Positions 26,576-37,073 of a stretch of 64,000 nt of DNA are shown in pieces (within the stretch, counting starts at the first letter, position 1; each line of letters begins with the position of its first letter). The stretch is from Pseudonocardiaceae bacterium. GTDB lineage: Bacteria > Actinomycetota > Actinomycetes > Mycobacteriales > Pseudonocardiaceae. The stretch lies in contig WHSY01000009.1 of the NCBI GenBank assembly GCA_009379815.1, forward strand, positions 1 to 64,000, in the 5' to 3' direction. Below the pieces are notes generated by a model. That model was given only the letters and a program-made list of their open reading frames with translations, did no database searches and was not told the origin of the DNA. The position numbers were made by a program, and so were the translations under genes.

Positions 26576-29500
26576 GTGGCGCGGTGGAAGAACGCCCTGC
26601 TCGACCTCAGCCTGCGCAACCGATTGATCAACTTCACGGAGCGTTCCAGGCTCTCGCTTACCGTGCCGCACGGCAGGCTGGGACGGCTCGAGGACATCCT
26701 CCACGACGACAAGGCGGTATCGCTGCGCGCCTCGGACGAGCTCAGCGAGATCGACCGCCAGCGCGGTGTCCGCACCGGCCGCGACCTGTCCGACGACCGG
26801 CGCGCCGAGCTGCTCGACACCCAGCGCAGCGTGTTCGCCGACATCACCGACGCGGCGTACACGACCCGGTTGCGGGGGCTGGCCTACAAGGCGCGGACGA
26901 TCACCGAGGAGACCGGTGCGAACAACCTCTACCTCGCGCTCGGCTCGCTCGTCTGGGAGCTCGACGGTCGCCCGCTGCGGTCTCCGCTGATCCTGGTGCC
27001 GGTGGTGCTCAAGGCGGCCTCGCGCGGCGGCCGCTACCGGATCACCCTCGACGACGCCGGCATGTCGACACCGAACTACTGCCTGCTGGAGAAGCTCCGG
27101 CAGGTGCACGGCCTGACGATTCCGGGACTCGCCGAACCGCCGCAGGACGGTGCGGGCATCGACCTCGACGCTGCCTTCCACGCCACTCGTGACGCGCTGG
27201 CCGCCCGCAGCCTCTCCTACCGGGTCGAGGAGACCGCCGACCTCGCCATCCTGCAGTTCGCCAAGTTCCGGCTGTGGAAGGACCTCGACGAGAACTGGCG
27301 CACCTTCACCGCCAACCCACTCGTCGCCCACCTCGTCCGCAGCCCCACCGAGGTGTTCACCGACCCGGTCGATGAACCGGCGGGTGCGAACCTCGACGAG
27401 CTGGCCGAGCGGTGTCCCGTGCCCGCGGACTCGTCGCAGCTGCGGGCGGTGGCCGAGGCAACCGCCGGGCGCACGTTCGTGCTCGAGGGGCCGCCCGGCA
27501 CCGGGAAGTCCCAGACCATCACCAACCTGCTCAGCCGCGCCGTCGCCGACGGCAAGCGGGTGCTGTTCGTCGCCGAGAAGCGGGCCGCGCTCGACGTGGT
27601 CCAGCGGCGCCTCGACGAGGTGGGCATGGGACCGCTCTCCCTGGACCTGCACGACAAGGGCAGCCGGCCCGCAGCCGTCCGGGACCAGATCAAGCAGGCC
27701 CTGGAGTACGAGGTCCCGGTCGATCACCCGGGTCTCGCCGCGCGGCTCGACGACCTCCAGTCCGCCCGGCGCCGCCTCACCCGGTACGCCTACAAGCTGC
27801 ACGAGCCGAACGCGGCTCGGCTGTCGCTGTACTCCGCGCGGGACTCGGAGCTCGCGATCGACGGCGATGTCACGGAGATGCCCGTCCCCGAGAGCTTCGT
27901 CGGTGCCAGCAGCCGAGACGACGTCGAGGCGTTCCGGCAGCTGTTCCGGACCCTGCCGGACGTTGCCGACCCGGCGAGGGCTCGGCCGGACCACCCCTGG
28001 GCGTTCGTCGACGCTGCAGGGGCGGATGCCCCGTCCGTCGAGCACGTGCTGGCCGCTGCACGGCAGCTCGACGCCGCGATCACCGCGCTTCCCCACGGGA
28101 CCGTGCTCGACGGCCCGCTGCGCACGGCGCGGACCCCGGCGGACCTGCGGGTGCTGGCCGAGGTGATGCGGGACGGCTGGCCGCCCGCGTTGCTCGACGA
28201 GGTCCGGACCGAGGGCTGGATCGACGCCGCGAACCGGGCGGTCCAGCAGGTGTCCGAGTTCGCCGCGACCGCGCACCCGGGCATGGAGACGGTCACCCCG
28301 GACGTCCTCGATCTCCCGCTGGCGGAGATCGACGAGGCCGCCCGAGCAGCCGCGGGTTCGGGCTTCCTCGGTCGGAAGAAGCGGCTGGTCGCGGAGCGCG
28401 ACCGGCTCGCCCCGGTGCTGCGTCAGGGTGTGCAGGTCCGGCCCAAGAAGCTGCCCGAGTTGACCGCGGCGCTCGCCGCCGTCGCGAACGGCGTGCAGGA
28501 GCTTGCCCGGCAGGTCGGCAGCGTTACGGGCTCACCCCGCCACCCGGGTGGAACCCGTTCACCGACGACGGTCAGCGGCTGCTCGTCGACCGCATCGCGC
28601 GGCTGCGGTGGTCGGCGTCGGTCGTCGATCCCGATCCGGCTGATCACGACCGCGCCGGCTTCGTCCACGCGCTGCGTGACCTGCTCGCGGGGGGCGGTGA
28701 TGCCGATCCGCAACCGGTGGCCGACGTGGCGGCGGCGGGCGACGCGTTTGTCCGCGCCTGCCGGATCGCCCCGCAGGCGCTGGCCGATTGGGCGGGCAAG
28801 GCCGGGCTGGTCACGGCCTGGGAGCGCAGCCGCAGCAGCCGCGACCTCGACGACGATGAGCTCGGCTCGCTGCGGCACTGGCTGCGGCTGGTCGCCCATC
28901 TCGAACCGTTGCGCGGCGCCCACCTCACCGAGGCCCGGCACCGCATACTGCGCGGCGAGCTCGACGTCGACGAATCCCTGCGGGCATTCGAGCTCGGGCT
29001 CGCGCGGGCATCGGTGCGCGAGCGAGGCCGCTCCACCGGCCTCGACGCCTTCGACCCGTCGGTGGACGAGAAGGGTGTGCAGCGGTTCGTCTCCGCCACC
29101 TCCACGGTGCGCGAGCACCTTCGAACCGCGGTGGCCCAGGAGGGGCTGCGGACGCGTCCCTTCGACCCGACCGCCACGGGTGGACAGGTCGGGCAGCTGC
29201 GCCGGCAGCTCACCCGCCAGCGGGGCGGGATGAAGATCCGCGAACTGATGAGCACCTACGGCGACGTGATCACCCGAGCCATGCCCTGCGTCCTGGTCAG
29301 CCCGGACTCGCTGGCCCGATTCTTCCCCGCGACCGCTGGTCTGTTCGACATCGTCGTGTTCGACGAGGCGTCACAGGTGCGGGTCGCCGATGCCATCGGC
29401 GCGATGGGCCGTGCCCGGTCGGTGGTCGTCGTCGGGGACAGCGAGCAGATGCCGCCCACGTCCTTCGCCGAGAGCACGGCGGCGACCGGGGACGACGACT

Positions 29501-31305
29501 CGGAGGACGGCCCGGAGGCGGTCGAGGACGAGGAGTCCATCCTCACCGAGTGCGTGCAGGCCCGCGTCGGTCGCCACCGGCTGTCCTGGCACTACCGCAG
29601 CCAGGACGAGTCACTCATCGCCTTCAGCAACCACCACCACTACGACGGTGGGCTGTCCACGTTCCCCGCACCTGGCGGCGGGCTGGAGGCCGGCATCGGC
29701 GTCTCGCTCGTCCGTGTCGACGGCCACTTCCACCGCTCGGGCAAGCGGGGCGTGCTGCAAACCAATCCTGCGGAGGCCGAGGCGATCGTCGCCGAGATCC
29801 GCCGGCGGTTCGACGCATCACCGGATGTGCTGCCGTCGATCGGCGTCGTGACGTTCAACCAGCCGCAACGCGCACACATCGAGGGGCTGCTGCGCGACAG
29901 CGACGATCCGCGGATCGTCGAGGCGCTCGACGAGGCCTCCGACGGCCTGTTCGTGAAGAATCTGGAGAACGTGCAGGGCGACGAGCGGGACACCGTGCAG
30001 TTCTCCACGGCATTCAGCGTGAACGATCGTGGGATTCTGCCGCTGAACTTCGGTCCGCTCAACCGCGCCGGGGGCCAGCGGCGGCTCAACGTCGCCGTCA
30101 CCCGGGCGCGCCGCCAGGTGATCGTCTTCTCCAGCTTCGCTCCCGAGCAGCTGCGAGCCGAGGAGACATCCTCGGTCGGCATCAGGAACCTGCGCAGTTA
30201 CCTCGACCTGGCCGCCCGCGGGCCGTCCGTGCTTCCCTCCGACCTCCGCCGGCGCACCGAGCCGGACCGCCATCGCGACGAGATCGCCGAGGCATTGCGT
30301 GCCCGCGGGCTGACGGTTCGCACGGATGTCGGGCTGTCCGGTTTCAAGGTCGACCTCACCGTGGCGACGGCTGACCAGCCGGACCGGCCGGTGGCGGCCG
30401 TGCTGCTCGACGGGAAGGCGTGGTGGGCGAGGGCGACAGCCGGAGACCGCGACGGGCTGCCCATCCAGGTCCTCTCCGGGCTGATGGGCTGGCCGGCGGT
30501 CGAGCGTGTCTGGCTTCCGGAGTGGCTCGCTGACCGCGAGTCGGTCGTCGAGCGGCTCGTCGGCGTGACGGAGGAGGCTGCGCTTGGTGACCGCCCACTG
30601 TCGATCGCGCCGTCGCCCGTCACTGAGCTGGTGCTTGACGAGCAACCGCGTGAGCGGCCGGAACCGGTCGCCACTGTGTCACGAGGCATTGCCGCGCGGG
30701 TGGGAGATGGCCCAGCGGCCAACCGGTCTCCTGCAGCCGGGCCCCGCGGCATGGGCCCTGTGCCGTTCGTCCCCTGGGCTGGGGGGTTGTTCGGTGGCGT
30801 CGACGTGCTGGACGAGCTGCCGGGTCGTGGTGCGACGCAGATTGTTGCTGGCGCACTTGCCAAGGTCGTGGCGACCGAGGGTCCAGTCCATCCGGACCGG
30901 CTCGCCAAGCTCGTCGGAGGGTTATTCGGATTGGAGCGTGTCTCCGGCGGTCGCCGGGCGGCGATCCTGCAGGCGTTGCCCGCGGACCTGCGGATCGACG
31001 ACGAGTCCGTGGTGTGGCCGGCTCATCGCACACCTGGAGAATGGACCGGGTTTCGTACATCCCCCGAGGTGGCCGAGCGGCCGCTCGAACACGTGCCGCT
31101 GCGCGAGATCGTCAACGCGATGGCGGAGCACGCCCGGAGTGCGGCCGGCATGCCCGTGCGGGAACTGCACCGCGAAGTGCTCGCTGTTTTTGGCTTCCGG
31201 CGACTGACGGCCGGGGTCGAGGAGCGTCTCGACTCGGCCGTGGACCTCGGGATCACGCTCGGGCGCCTGCGCATCGACCAGGACGGCATCGTGCACCCGG
31301 CCTGA
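26576..31305 (+). pseudogene. Giant DUF4011 / superfamily 1 helicase / MTES_1575 nuclease / DUF3320 protein, frameshifted
   Basis: The product opens with ARVARWKNALLDLSLRNRLI (DUF4011), has Walker A EGPPGTGKSQTITNLLSRAV near residue 305, DEASQVRVADAIGAMG as Walker B, and AAA_12-type RLNVAVTRARRQVIVFSSF. It then has a nuclease-like segment (TDVGLSGFKVDLTVA, VAAVLLDGKAWWARATAGDR) of the REase_MTES_1575 type, and a C-terminal DUF3320 region (FVPWAGGLFGGVDVLDELPG). These giant helicase-nucleases occur in defence islands. At about 28520 the frame shifts by one base between LARQVGSV and YGLTPPPGWNPFTDDGQRLL, so the motor is split. The 57-bp repeat lies in the linker at 30590-30646. The N-terminal start is unclear: GTG 26576 is the only start in frame, yet the coding frame opens from 26450. 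Confidence 0.75.
30590..30646 (+). repeat. 57-bp repeat, copy 2 (inverted relative to 12488-12544)
   Basis: Exact reverse complement of 12488-12544, lying in frame inside the variable linker of the DUF4011 gene (encoding DRPLSIAPSPVTELVLDEQ). Flanking sequences of the two copies are unrelated. Confidence 0.9.
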
Positions 31306-31379
31306 TTCCACAGAGGCGGGTCGTCAAGTTCGAGCGATGGCGTCCGGCTGCTATCCAGCCAGCGCTGCCGCCAGGAGTC

Positions 31380-32681
31380 TCACGGTTTCGGAAGCGCGGG
31401 CACCGGCCGCGACGGTGGTGACTGTCGCGTGTCCCATCGGGTGCTGGCGAGCCGCCGCTCGGCGAAGGTGAGCAGCTCGAAAACGTCTCGCGCGAAGTAG
31501 CCCGTGGTCGCTCGCTCCACGCGCTTACGGACCACGATCCCGGCGTCGGCCAGCTCCTCCAACGCGGCGCGCGCGGCGGGGTGCGACACGGCGAGCAGCC
31601 GCTGGACGGTCCGTGCGGTGACGAGTGGCGTCTCCGGGAGAAGCTCGATGAGGCGCGCGACCGCCGAATCCGCCCGCGGAACCCGGCGTACTCCCTGAGC
31701 ATTGCGGCGGGCGGCAAGCTGTTCTCGCCAGCGTGCCCGCAGCTCGGCCAGCTCGGAGGTGAACCGGACGACCTGCTCGGCAGCCAGATCCGCAGCCTCG
31801 AGAAACGTGCGCAGCCAGGTCTCGACACCGGACTGGGCGGCATCCGAGGACGCCGCTGCCTCGTACCGGTAGGCGGTGAGCCCGTCGAGGTAGGCGTCCG
31901 ACCGGGTGAGCAGCACCAGGCTGAGCGGGAGCACGGCGAACGGCGTCAGGCCGCGCCGGGTCAGCACGGTGTGGATGAGCGCGCGACCCACCCGCCCGTT
32001 GCCATCGGTGTAGGGGTGGATGGTCTCGAACTGAGCGTGGACGAGTGCAGCTTGAATGAGCGGGGCGTGCGTGCCGCCTACCGCGTACTGGACGAGGTCC
32101 TCCATCAGCGCCCCGACACGCTCCGGTGGTGGCGGGACGAACTGCGCATCCAAGGGGTGCCAGTCGCTTCCGCCGATCCAGTTCTGCACGATGCGCTGAC
32201 CGTGGTGCCTCTCATCTGGCAGCAGGGCCTGGTGCAGGTCGTCGATAGCCGCCGCAGTGATCGTCGGTGCCGTGGCGAGCTCGCTCGCTGCTTTCCGCAG
32301 TGTCGTGATGTTGTTGGCGACGAGCCCGGCCGTGCGGGTGAAGCTCGTCGTTGCGAGCTGCTCGGACTGGGCCAGCTCCGCCAGCGCGAGCTGTTGCGGG
32401 GACACCTGCATCCCCTCGATGCGCGACGAGGCGATCGCCTCGGAACGGAGCAAGAAGCGCGCCAGACCTTCGAGGCTGCTGGCCTCGGGCGCGGCGCTGA
32501 GCCGCCGTACGTCGGCTTCCACATCGGCTGCTCGTGCCGCGAGCTCGCCACTCAGTACGACGGGACGGTGGACCAGATCGTCCGGCAGATAGGCGCGGTA
32601 GCTCCCACCGCGCTGGCCGCTGCGGCTCGGCGCCTCGAACGACGGCACCCACCGCTGCTCAACCCAGGAGCCCACTCGCAT
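31380..32681 (-). CDS. Fic family protein 1 (AMP-transferase type)
   Basis: A 433-residue Fic protein. The core motif IHPYTDGNGRVGRALIH has its catalytic histidine at 222. The N-terminal inhibitory helix motif SSRIEG is at residues 85-90, so the protein carries its own auto-inhibition (class II). The C-terminal quarter (RTVQRLLAVSHPAARAALEE, LADAGIVVRKRVERATTGYF) is a winged helix-turn-helix, so it may bind its own promoter. Fic proteins of this shape transfer AMP from ATP to target proteins or undo that change. It is transcribed away from the qat remnant and converges on the DUF4011 gene. The target is unknown. Confidence 0.85.
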   Translation of the reverse strand: MRVGSWVEQRWVPSFEAPSRSGQRGGSYRAYLPDDLVHRPVVLSGELAARAADVEADVRRLSAAPEASSLEGLARFLLRSEAIASSRIEGMQVSPQQLALAELAQSEQLATTSFTRTAGLVANNITTLRKAASELATAPTITAAAIDDLHQALLPDERHHGQRIVQNWIGGSDWHPLDAQFVPPPPERVGALMEDLVQYAVGGTHAPLIQAALVHAQFETIHPYTDGNGRVGRALIHTVLTRRGLTPFAVLPLSLVLLTRSDAYLDGLTAYRYEAAASSDAAQSGVETWLRTFLEAADLAAEQVVRFTSELAELRARWREQLAARRNAQGVRRVPRADSAVARLIELLPETPLVTARTVQRLLAVSHPAARAALEELADAGIVVRKRVERATTGYFARDVFELLTFAERRLASTRWDTRQSPPSRPVPALPKP

Positions 32682-32935
32682 CTCCCCGCCCGACGAGGCC
32701 AGCTTGCCACATGATGCAACCTTGATTCTTTAAACTTACATCCGCGAGGTTGTGATGCAAGGAAAGGCGCGAGTGTGTTGGTGCGGGTGTCGCGCGGGCG
32801 CCGGAGCACCTTCGTGACGAACGAGGCTACCTTTGGTCAACGCCTGCGACATCCGAGTGCTTTCCTCGCCAGCCCGTTGACCGGTCACCCACGGTACCTA
32901 CTGTGGATCGCAGGGTAGCGACCGAGGGGGCGTGG

Positions 32936-33742
32936 ATGGGCACATCTACGAGGTGGCGCGGTCCTCGCGGCGCTGGGTGGGAGACGGTGCGCGGGCGCGC
33001 CCGGCGACTCCAGCCGGTGCCCTCAGGTGGCTCTGGCGGCGTGCCCGCAGGGGGTTCGCCGGCAAGCGGTCACGCGGCACCGGCGGCCACTTCAGCGATA
33101 GCCGAGGATCGTGACGCGTGCCTTGCCGGGCTGCGACGGGCCCTGCAGCTGGATCCGGAGGCTCTCGGGCTCCGGCGGACGATGACAGCGGCCGGAGTTC
33201 GGCTCGTCGACGTGGCCGAAAAGCTCGCCGAAACCGGCATCGACGAGTTCATCGGCAGCGAACGCGTGGACATGTCCCGCGAGGATCGCTTCGTCGCAGC
33301 GTTTGTCCGCCGTGTCGCAGGGGCCGGTGGCCTCGTCACGGATGCAGTGCTCCGGCGCAGCACGACACGGGCCGCCGCGACCCTGGTACGGGACCATGCG
33401 CCGCTGCGCGAGGCGCTACGGGGCGGTGCTGCCGGCCGCCGGCTGGACGCGGACTGGCTCTGTGTCATCTGGAAGCTGTTCTTCTCCGATCTCGTGGAGA
33501 CCGCTGTTGCCGCGGTGATCGCCGAGCAGGTGCAGATGGCGGTGCCTGTCCTGGCGGTTGTGGATCCTGCGCAGGCCGTTCCCGAGTGGATCGCGGAGGA
33601 ACTGATCAGAACGTTGCCCAGCCCGTGCGACGAGCGACGGCAGGACTCGGCGAAGCCGCTGACCGCGGTGGCCCGGGACTCGCTCGAGGACACAATTGAA
33701 GGGGCGTTGGGAAGCGAGTCGCTGGACCCAGGTGTGTCATGA
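32936..33742 (+). CDS. qatB: QatB-like protein of an incomplete Qat system
   Basis: A 268-residue protein from ATG 32936 (GAGGGGG upstream). It starts MGTSTRWRGPRGAGWE, the glycine- and tryptophan-rich opening typical of QatB, then a low-complexity linker and a helical domain (LREALRGGAAGRRLDADWLC, VIWKLFFSDLVETAVAAVIA). The next gene overlaps it by four bases and is a QueC-like qatC. In the Qat anti-phage system QatA (ATPase), QatB, QatC (QueC-like) and QatD (TatD-like nuclease) act together. Here no qatA precedes it (a Fic gene is divergent upstream) and qatD is absent, so the protein is probably an orphan. The identification relies on the N-terminus and on the neighbour. Confidence 0.65.
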   Translation: MGTSTRWRGPRGAGWETVRGRARRLQPVPSGGSGGVPAGGSPASGHAAPAATSAIAEDRDACLAGLRRALQLDPEALGLRRTMTAAGVRLVDVAEKLAETGIDEFIGSERVDMSREDRFVAAFVRRVAGAGGLVTDAVLRRSTTRAAATLVRDHAPLREALRGGAAGRRLDADWLCVIWKLFFSDLVETAVAAVIAEQVQMAVPVLAVVDPAQAVPEWIAEELIRTLPSPCDERRQDSAKPLTAVARDSLEDTIEGALGSESLDPGVS

Positions 33743-35043
33743 GCGGTGAGCCGTGGCGGTTCCGCTTCGTCTCCGGTCCCGGTGACGGCAGCGCATCCGA
33801 CCCGGTGATCACCTTGTCCAGTTGGGACTACCGCGACCGACCGGTTCACCTGGAAGTGCTTGCTCATGCCGGGCCGCCGCCGGACTGGGCGTACGACCTG
33901 GTGACGGTCGCCCGTGCCGTGTACCTCGCCGACCGGCGAGTGCCGCGCAAGCAGGCGCCGGACCGGTGGACCCGCACGATCGAGCTGACCGTTCAGTTGT
34001 TGGAGCCCGAGCCGTGGACCGCGGCGGTTCGGGCCGAACTTGGCTCGATGCTGTCGACGCTGACCGGCGACGTTTGGCAGGTCACAGTAGAGGGCGGGGC
34101 GGCCCGGCGAGGCACTGGTGAAGATCCGCGACGCGATCGAGGTTGCGCTGTTCTCCGGCGGCCTCGACTCCACGTCCTACGCGGCGCGACACGCCACTGC
34201 ATCAGCGGGCCCACTGTTCCTCGTGACCTGCGGGTAGGCGCAACTCACCAGCCAGGTCGCGGCCGTCCACACTGCCGTGCAGAGGCGGAAGGGTCGGTGC
34301 ATGCCGTTACAGCCGATGCCGCTCTTGCCGCTGTCGGGCGGGGGCGAGATGGACCCGAGCAACCGGTCGCGGGGCTTGGTGTTCGTCGCCTGCGCGGTCC
34401 TCCACGCGGCCGCTCAACGTGTCTCCACGGTGTGGATCCCGGAGAACGGCCAAGTCGCCATCAACCCGCCGCTGACGTTGAGCCGGCTTGCCGCTTGCTC
34501 GACCCGGTCGGTGCATCCCTGGGTGCTGGACCGCATGAACAAACTGATCGAGGAGATCGGCGGAGCCGTGACTGTGTCCAACCCGCTCGCCGGTTACACC
34601 AAGGGTGAGGTCTGCACGGCGGGCGAGCGCGCGGGCCTGTCGGGTGCCGATCTCGCGCACACGGTGAGCTGTGCGCATCCGCTCTCGGCGCGCCGGGGCA
34701 GCACGTCTTATCACTGCGGGTTCTGTTTCCTTGCCTGATCCGCCGTTCCCGGATGCACCACGCTCTGGGCAACGACCCGACGCATTACCGGCGAACGCTG
34801 CCCGAGATCGCGCTCGATGAGGAGAAGGGAGGCGATCTCCGAGCGATCGCCCGCTGGCTATCGCAGCCGTTCACCGTTCTCGACGTGGTCGCCGACATGC
34901 CGCTGCCCGACGACATCAACCCTCACGACCTTGTAACCGTGCCGCGCCGGGGGCGCCGTGAGCTGGCAGCCCTGATCGAGCACTCGCTCCCGGCTGCGAG
35001 TCTGCGCGCGCTCGGTTGGGTCCGCAGCCGTAGAACGCACTGA
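33739..35043 (+). pseudogene. qatC: QatC-like (QueC-type) protein, broken by two frameshifts and one stop
   Basis: The first frame from ATG 33739 reads PWRFRFVSGPGDGSASDP and YDLVTVARAVYLADRRVPRK, the N-terminal region of QatC. At about 34100 the frame shifts, and the ATP-pyrophosphatase motif LFSGGLDSTSYAARHA appears in the second frame. A TAG at about 34234 (after FLVTCG, where a tyrosine is expected) interrupts it. Coding resumes to TSYHCGFCF, then a third frame from about 34718 gives PCLIRRSRMHHALGND and on to 35043. The cysteine cluster matches the QueC-type zinc site. With three lesions this is a real pseudogene more likely than an artefact. It overlaps qatB by ATGA-type coupling. Confidence 0.75.
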
Positions 35044-35159
35044 CTGGCTGGGCATGTGCTAGTTCACGCCGACGTCTCCGGCGCTGTGGCACGTCACATT
35101 CCGACTCGAGCGAGCGATGAGGACCGTGAGTTGTTCGCGCGACGATGCGGAGGTTCGGA

Positions 35160-35738
35160 GTGGCGAGGGGACATGGGACGGCGGTAGCGCTCGCGATTGC
35201 GATCATCGCGGCGCTGGCCACGCTCGGCGCCGCGATGATCACCACCTACGGTGGTGACAGCGGCAGTGTCGGTCCCGGGCAGCCGCCTCCCGAGACCGGA
35301 AACTCAACGACAACCCAGCGTCCTCCGTCTGGCCAGCCGCTGGTTGATCTCGACCCGGTCGATGGTAAAGCACTGATCGACACATCACCACGCACCGTGA
35401 ACGGCGTCGAGCGCAGCAGACCCGTTGCGTTCGAACTCGGGTGTTACGAGAGCCCGCAGGCAGTCACCTACCAGCTCGGCCGCCAGTACTCTCGATTCGA
35501 GGCCGTCGTCGGCCAGAGCGACGGTTCGACGGAGGAAGACCCGGTGCTGTTCGAGGTGTTCGCGGACGACGTCGCCCTGTTCTCGTCCGAGGTCGGGATC
35601 GGGGAGGAGCTTCCCGTGGGCATCGATCTCGCGGCTGCGCCTCAGCAGGGCTTTCGAATGACGATCCAAGTATCGGGCCACAAGAACTGCGACGAGGAGC
35701 AAGTGGCGGTTTGGAGCGAAGCCGTCCTGCTCCCCTGA
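35160..35738 (+). CDS. Membrane-anchored NPCBM/NEW2-like surface protein, paralog 1
   Basis: A 192-residue protein from GTG 35160 (GCGGAGG six bases upstream; ATG 35145 lacks one). One N-terminal membrane helix (AVALAIAIIAALATLGAAMI) is followed by a proline/threonine-rich linker and a compact domain: LVDLDPVDGKALIDTSPRTV, ELGCYESPQAVTYQLG, FEAVVGQSDGSTEEDPVLFE, IQVSGHKNCDEEQVAVW. This resembles the carbohydrate-binding NPCBM/NEW2 fold. A close paralog lies at 55100-55732. It should be displayed outside the cell, with the single helix as anchor. Not related to the defence genes next to it. Confidence 0.7.
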   Translation: MARGHGTAVALAIAIIAALATLGAAMITTYGGDSGSVGPGQPPPETGNSTTTQRPPSGQPLVDLDPVDGKALIDTSPRTVNGVERSRPVAFELGCYESPQAVTYQLGRQYSRFEAVVGQSDGSTEEDPVLFEVFADDVALFSSEVGIGEELPVGIDLAAAPQQGFRMTIQVSGHKNCDEEQVAVWSEAVLLP

Positions 35739-35838
35739 TCAGCTACTGCTCGGCGTGCAGGTCTCAGGCGGTGGCGGAGTGGCGGCTCGGCATCTCGCTG
35801 CACGTGCTCGGCGTTGCGATGGTCACCGCCGTGACCGC

Positions 35839-37044
35839 TCACGAAGTGGTGGTTCCGGGTGCATGCAGCGTCGGGTGTGCCACGCGCTTCGGTGAGCCCG
35901 CCTCACCGTTGACCACCCTGACGACCCCGTCGGCGAGGAAGCGGCGTTGCCTGCCGGTGGGTGCCACCTCCACCAGCAGTCCGATCTCGACGAGCTTCTC
36001 GATATTGAGCGTGGCCGCGCGGTGCGTGACACTGAGGACGTCGCGCGCCGAGTTGATCGTGAGCGCCGGCGTCTCGAACAGGGCATCCACCAGCCGGGGT
36101 AGCAGGCTCGACGACCGAACGCCCGTCACCCGGGACCGGTAGTCGTCGCGCAGCTCCCGCAACGCCCGCGCTCGGCGCAGCACGTCCCGTGCCTGGGTTC
36201 CGACGGCCTCGAGGAAGAAGGTGAGCCACCCGGCCCAGTCGCCGGTGGTGGAGACAGCGAGCAGCCGGTCGTAGTACTCCTGGCGGTGGCGCTCGATGTA
36301 CTCGGAGAAGTCGAGGATGGGACCGGGGAGCAGGCCCCACTCGACGAGCAGCAGTGCGACGAGGAGGCGGCCGACCCGCCCGTTGCCGTCGTGGAAGGGG
36401 TGGATGGCTTCGAACTGGTAGTGCAGGCAGGCGATCTCGAGGAGCGGCGGCAGGTCGTGTCGTCGCTGCAGTGAGTGCTCGAAGGCGTCCAGGCAGTCGC
36501 GCACCAGCTCGGGAGGCGGCGGGACGTAGGAGGCTTCCTCGATGTCCCCGGCGGTGGATCCCAGCCAGTTCTGCGAGGTCCGGAACTGTACCGGCCTCAC
36601 GGTCTCGCCCCGTACGCCGGTGAGCAGGATGTGGTGCGCCTCGCGCAGTAGCCACAGCCCGGTCGGCGCGTCCCGTCCCGGCCCGAGCAGGTACTCCATC
36701 GCGGTGACGTAGTTGGCGACTTCCTGAACGTCGCCCGAGTGCGCGCCCGGTCGCTCGATCTCGAACAGCACGAGCTCGGACAGCGTCGCCTGGGTACCTT
36801 CGATCCGGCTGGACAGCACGGCCTCGCGACGGACGAGCGCACGGGTGAACAGGTGAGGGCTCGGCAGCGCGTCCCCGACTCCGGCCAGCTCCCCGAGGGC
36901 CCGCTCGGCCGCCGACAGGAGCCGGACGAGGGCACCGGCGTAGCTGATCCCAGGCGGGAGCGGAGGCGGCAGGAACGCAACGCCGCCGCCCACCGTGCGC
37001 ACCAGGTGGGCGCACTGAGGTGCTGCGAAATCGGCGCGGCGCAT
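35839..37044 (-). CDS. Fic family protein 2
   Basis: A 401-residue Fic protein with catalytic motif IHPFHDGNGRVGRLLVALLL (H215, DGNGR 219-223) and the inhibitory motif SSRIEG at 78-83. The C-terminus (LTINSARDVLSVTHRAATLN, EIGLLVEVAPTGRQRRF) is a winged helix-turn-helix. It belongs to the same architecture as Fic protein 1, but the two are divergent. The upstream 30 bases contain a 9-bp inverted repeat and a third half-site, probably its own operator. It is transcribed away from the EcsC gene. Confidence 0.85.
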   Translation of the reverse strand: MRRADFAAPQCAHLVRTVGGGVAFLPPPLPPGISYAGALVRLLSAAERALGELAGVGDALPSPHLFTRALVRREAVLSSRIEGTQATLSELVLFEIERPGAHSGDVQEVANYVTAMEYLLGPGRDAPTGLWLLREAHHILLTGVRGETVRPVQFRTSQNWLGSTAGDIEEASYVPPPPELVRDCLDAFEHSLQRRHDLPPLLEIACLHYQFEAIHPFHDGNGRVGRLLVALLLVEWGLLPGPILDFSEYIERHRQEYYDRLLAVSTTGDWAGWLTFFLEAVGTQARDVLRRARALRELRDDYRSRVTGVRSSSLLPRLVDALFETPALTINSARDVLSVTHRAATLNIEKLVEIGLLVEVAPTGRQRRFLADGVVRVVNGEAGSPKRVAHPTLHAPGTTTS

Positions 37045-37073
37045 CGCTGGCCACCTCCACCGTCCAGCAGCAG

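Noticed and set aside
12488-30646. Simple inversion of 12.5-30.6 kb through the 57-bp repeats
   Set aside because: Undoing such an inversion would join the SNF2 gene to the DUF3320 end and would break the natural DUF4011-DUF3320 order, so it does not restore the genes.
34277-34738. Separate gene for the middle of qatC
   Set aside because: The frame continues QatC homology from SGGLDS through an in-frame TAG, so it is part of the broken gene, not an independent one.
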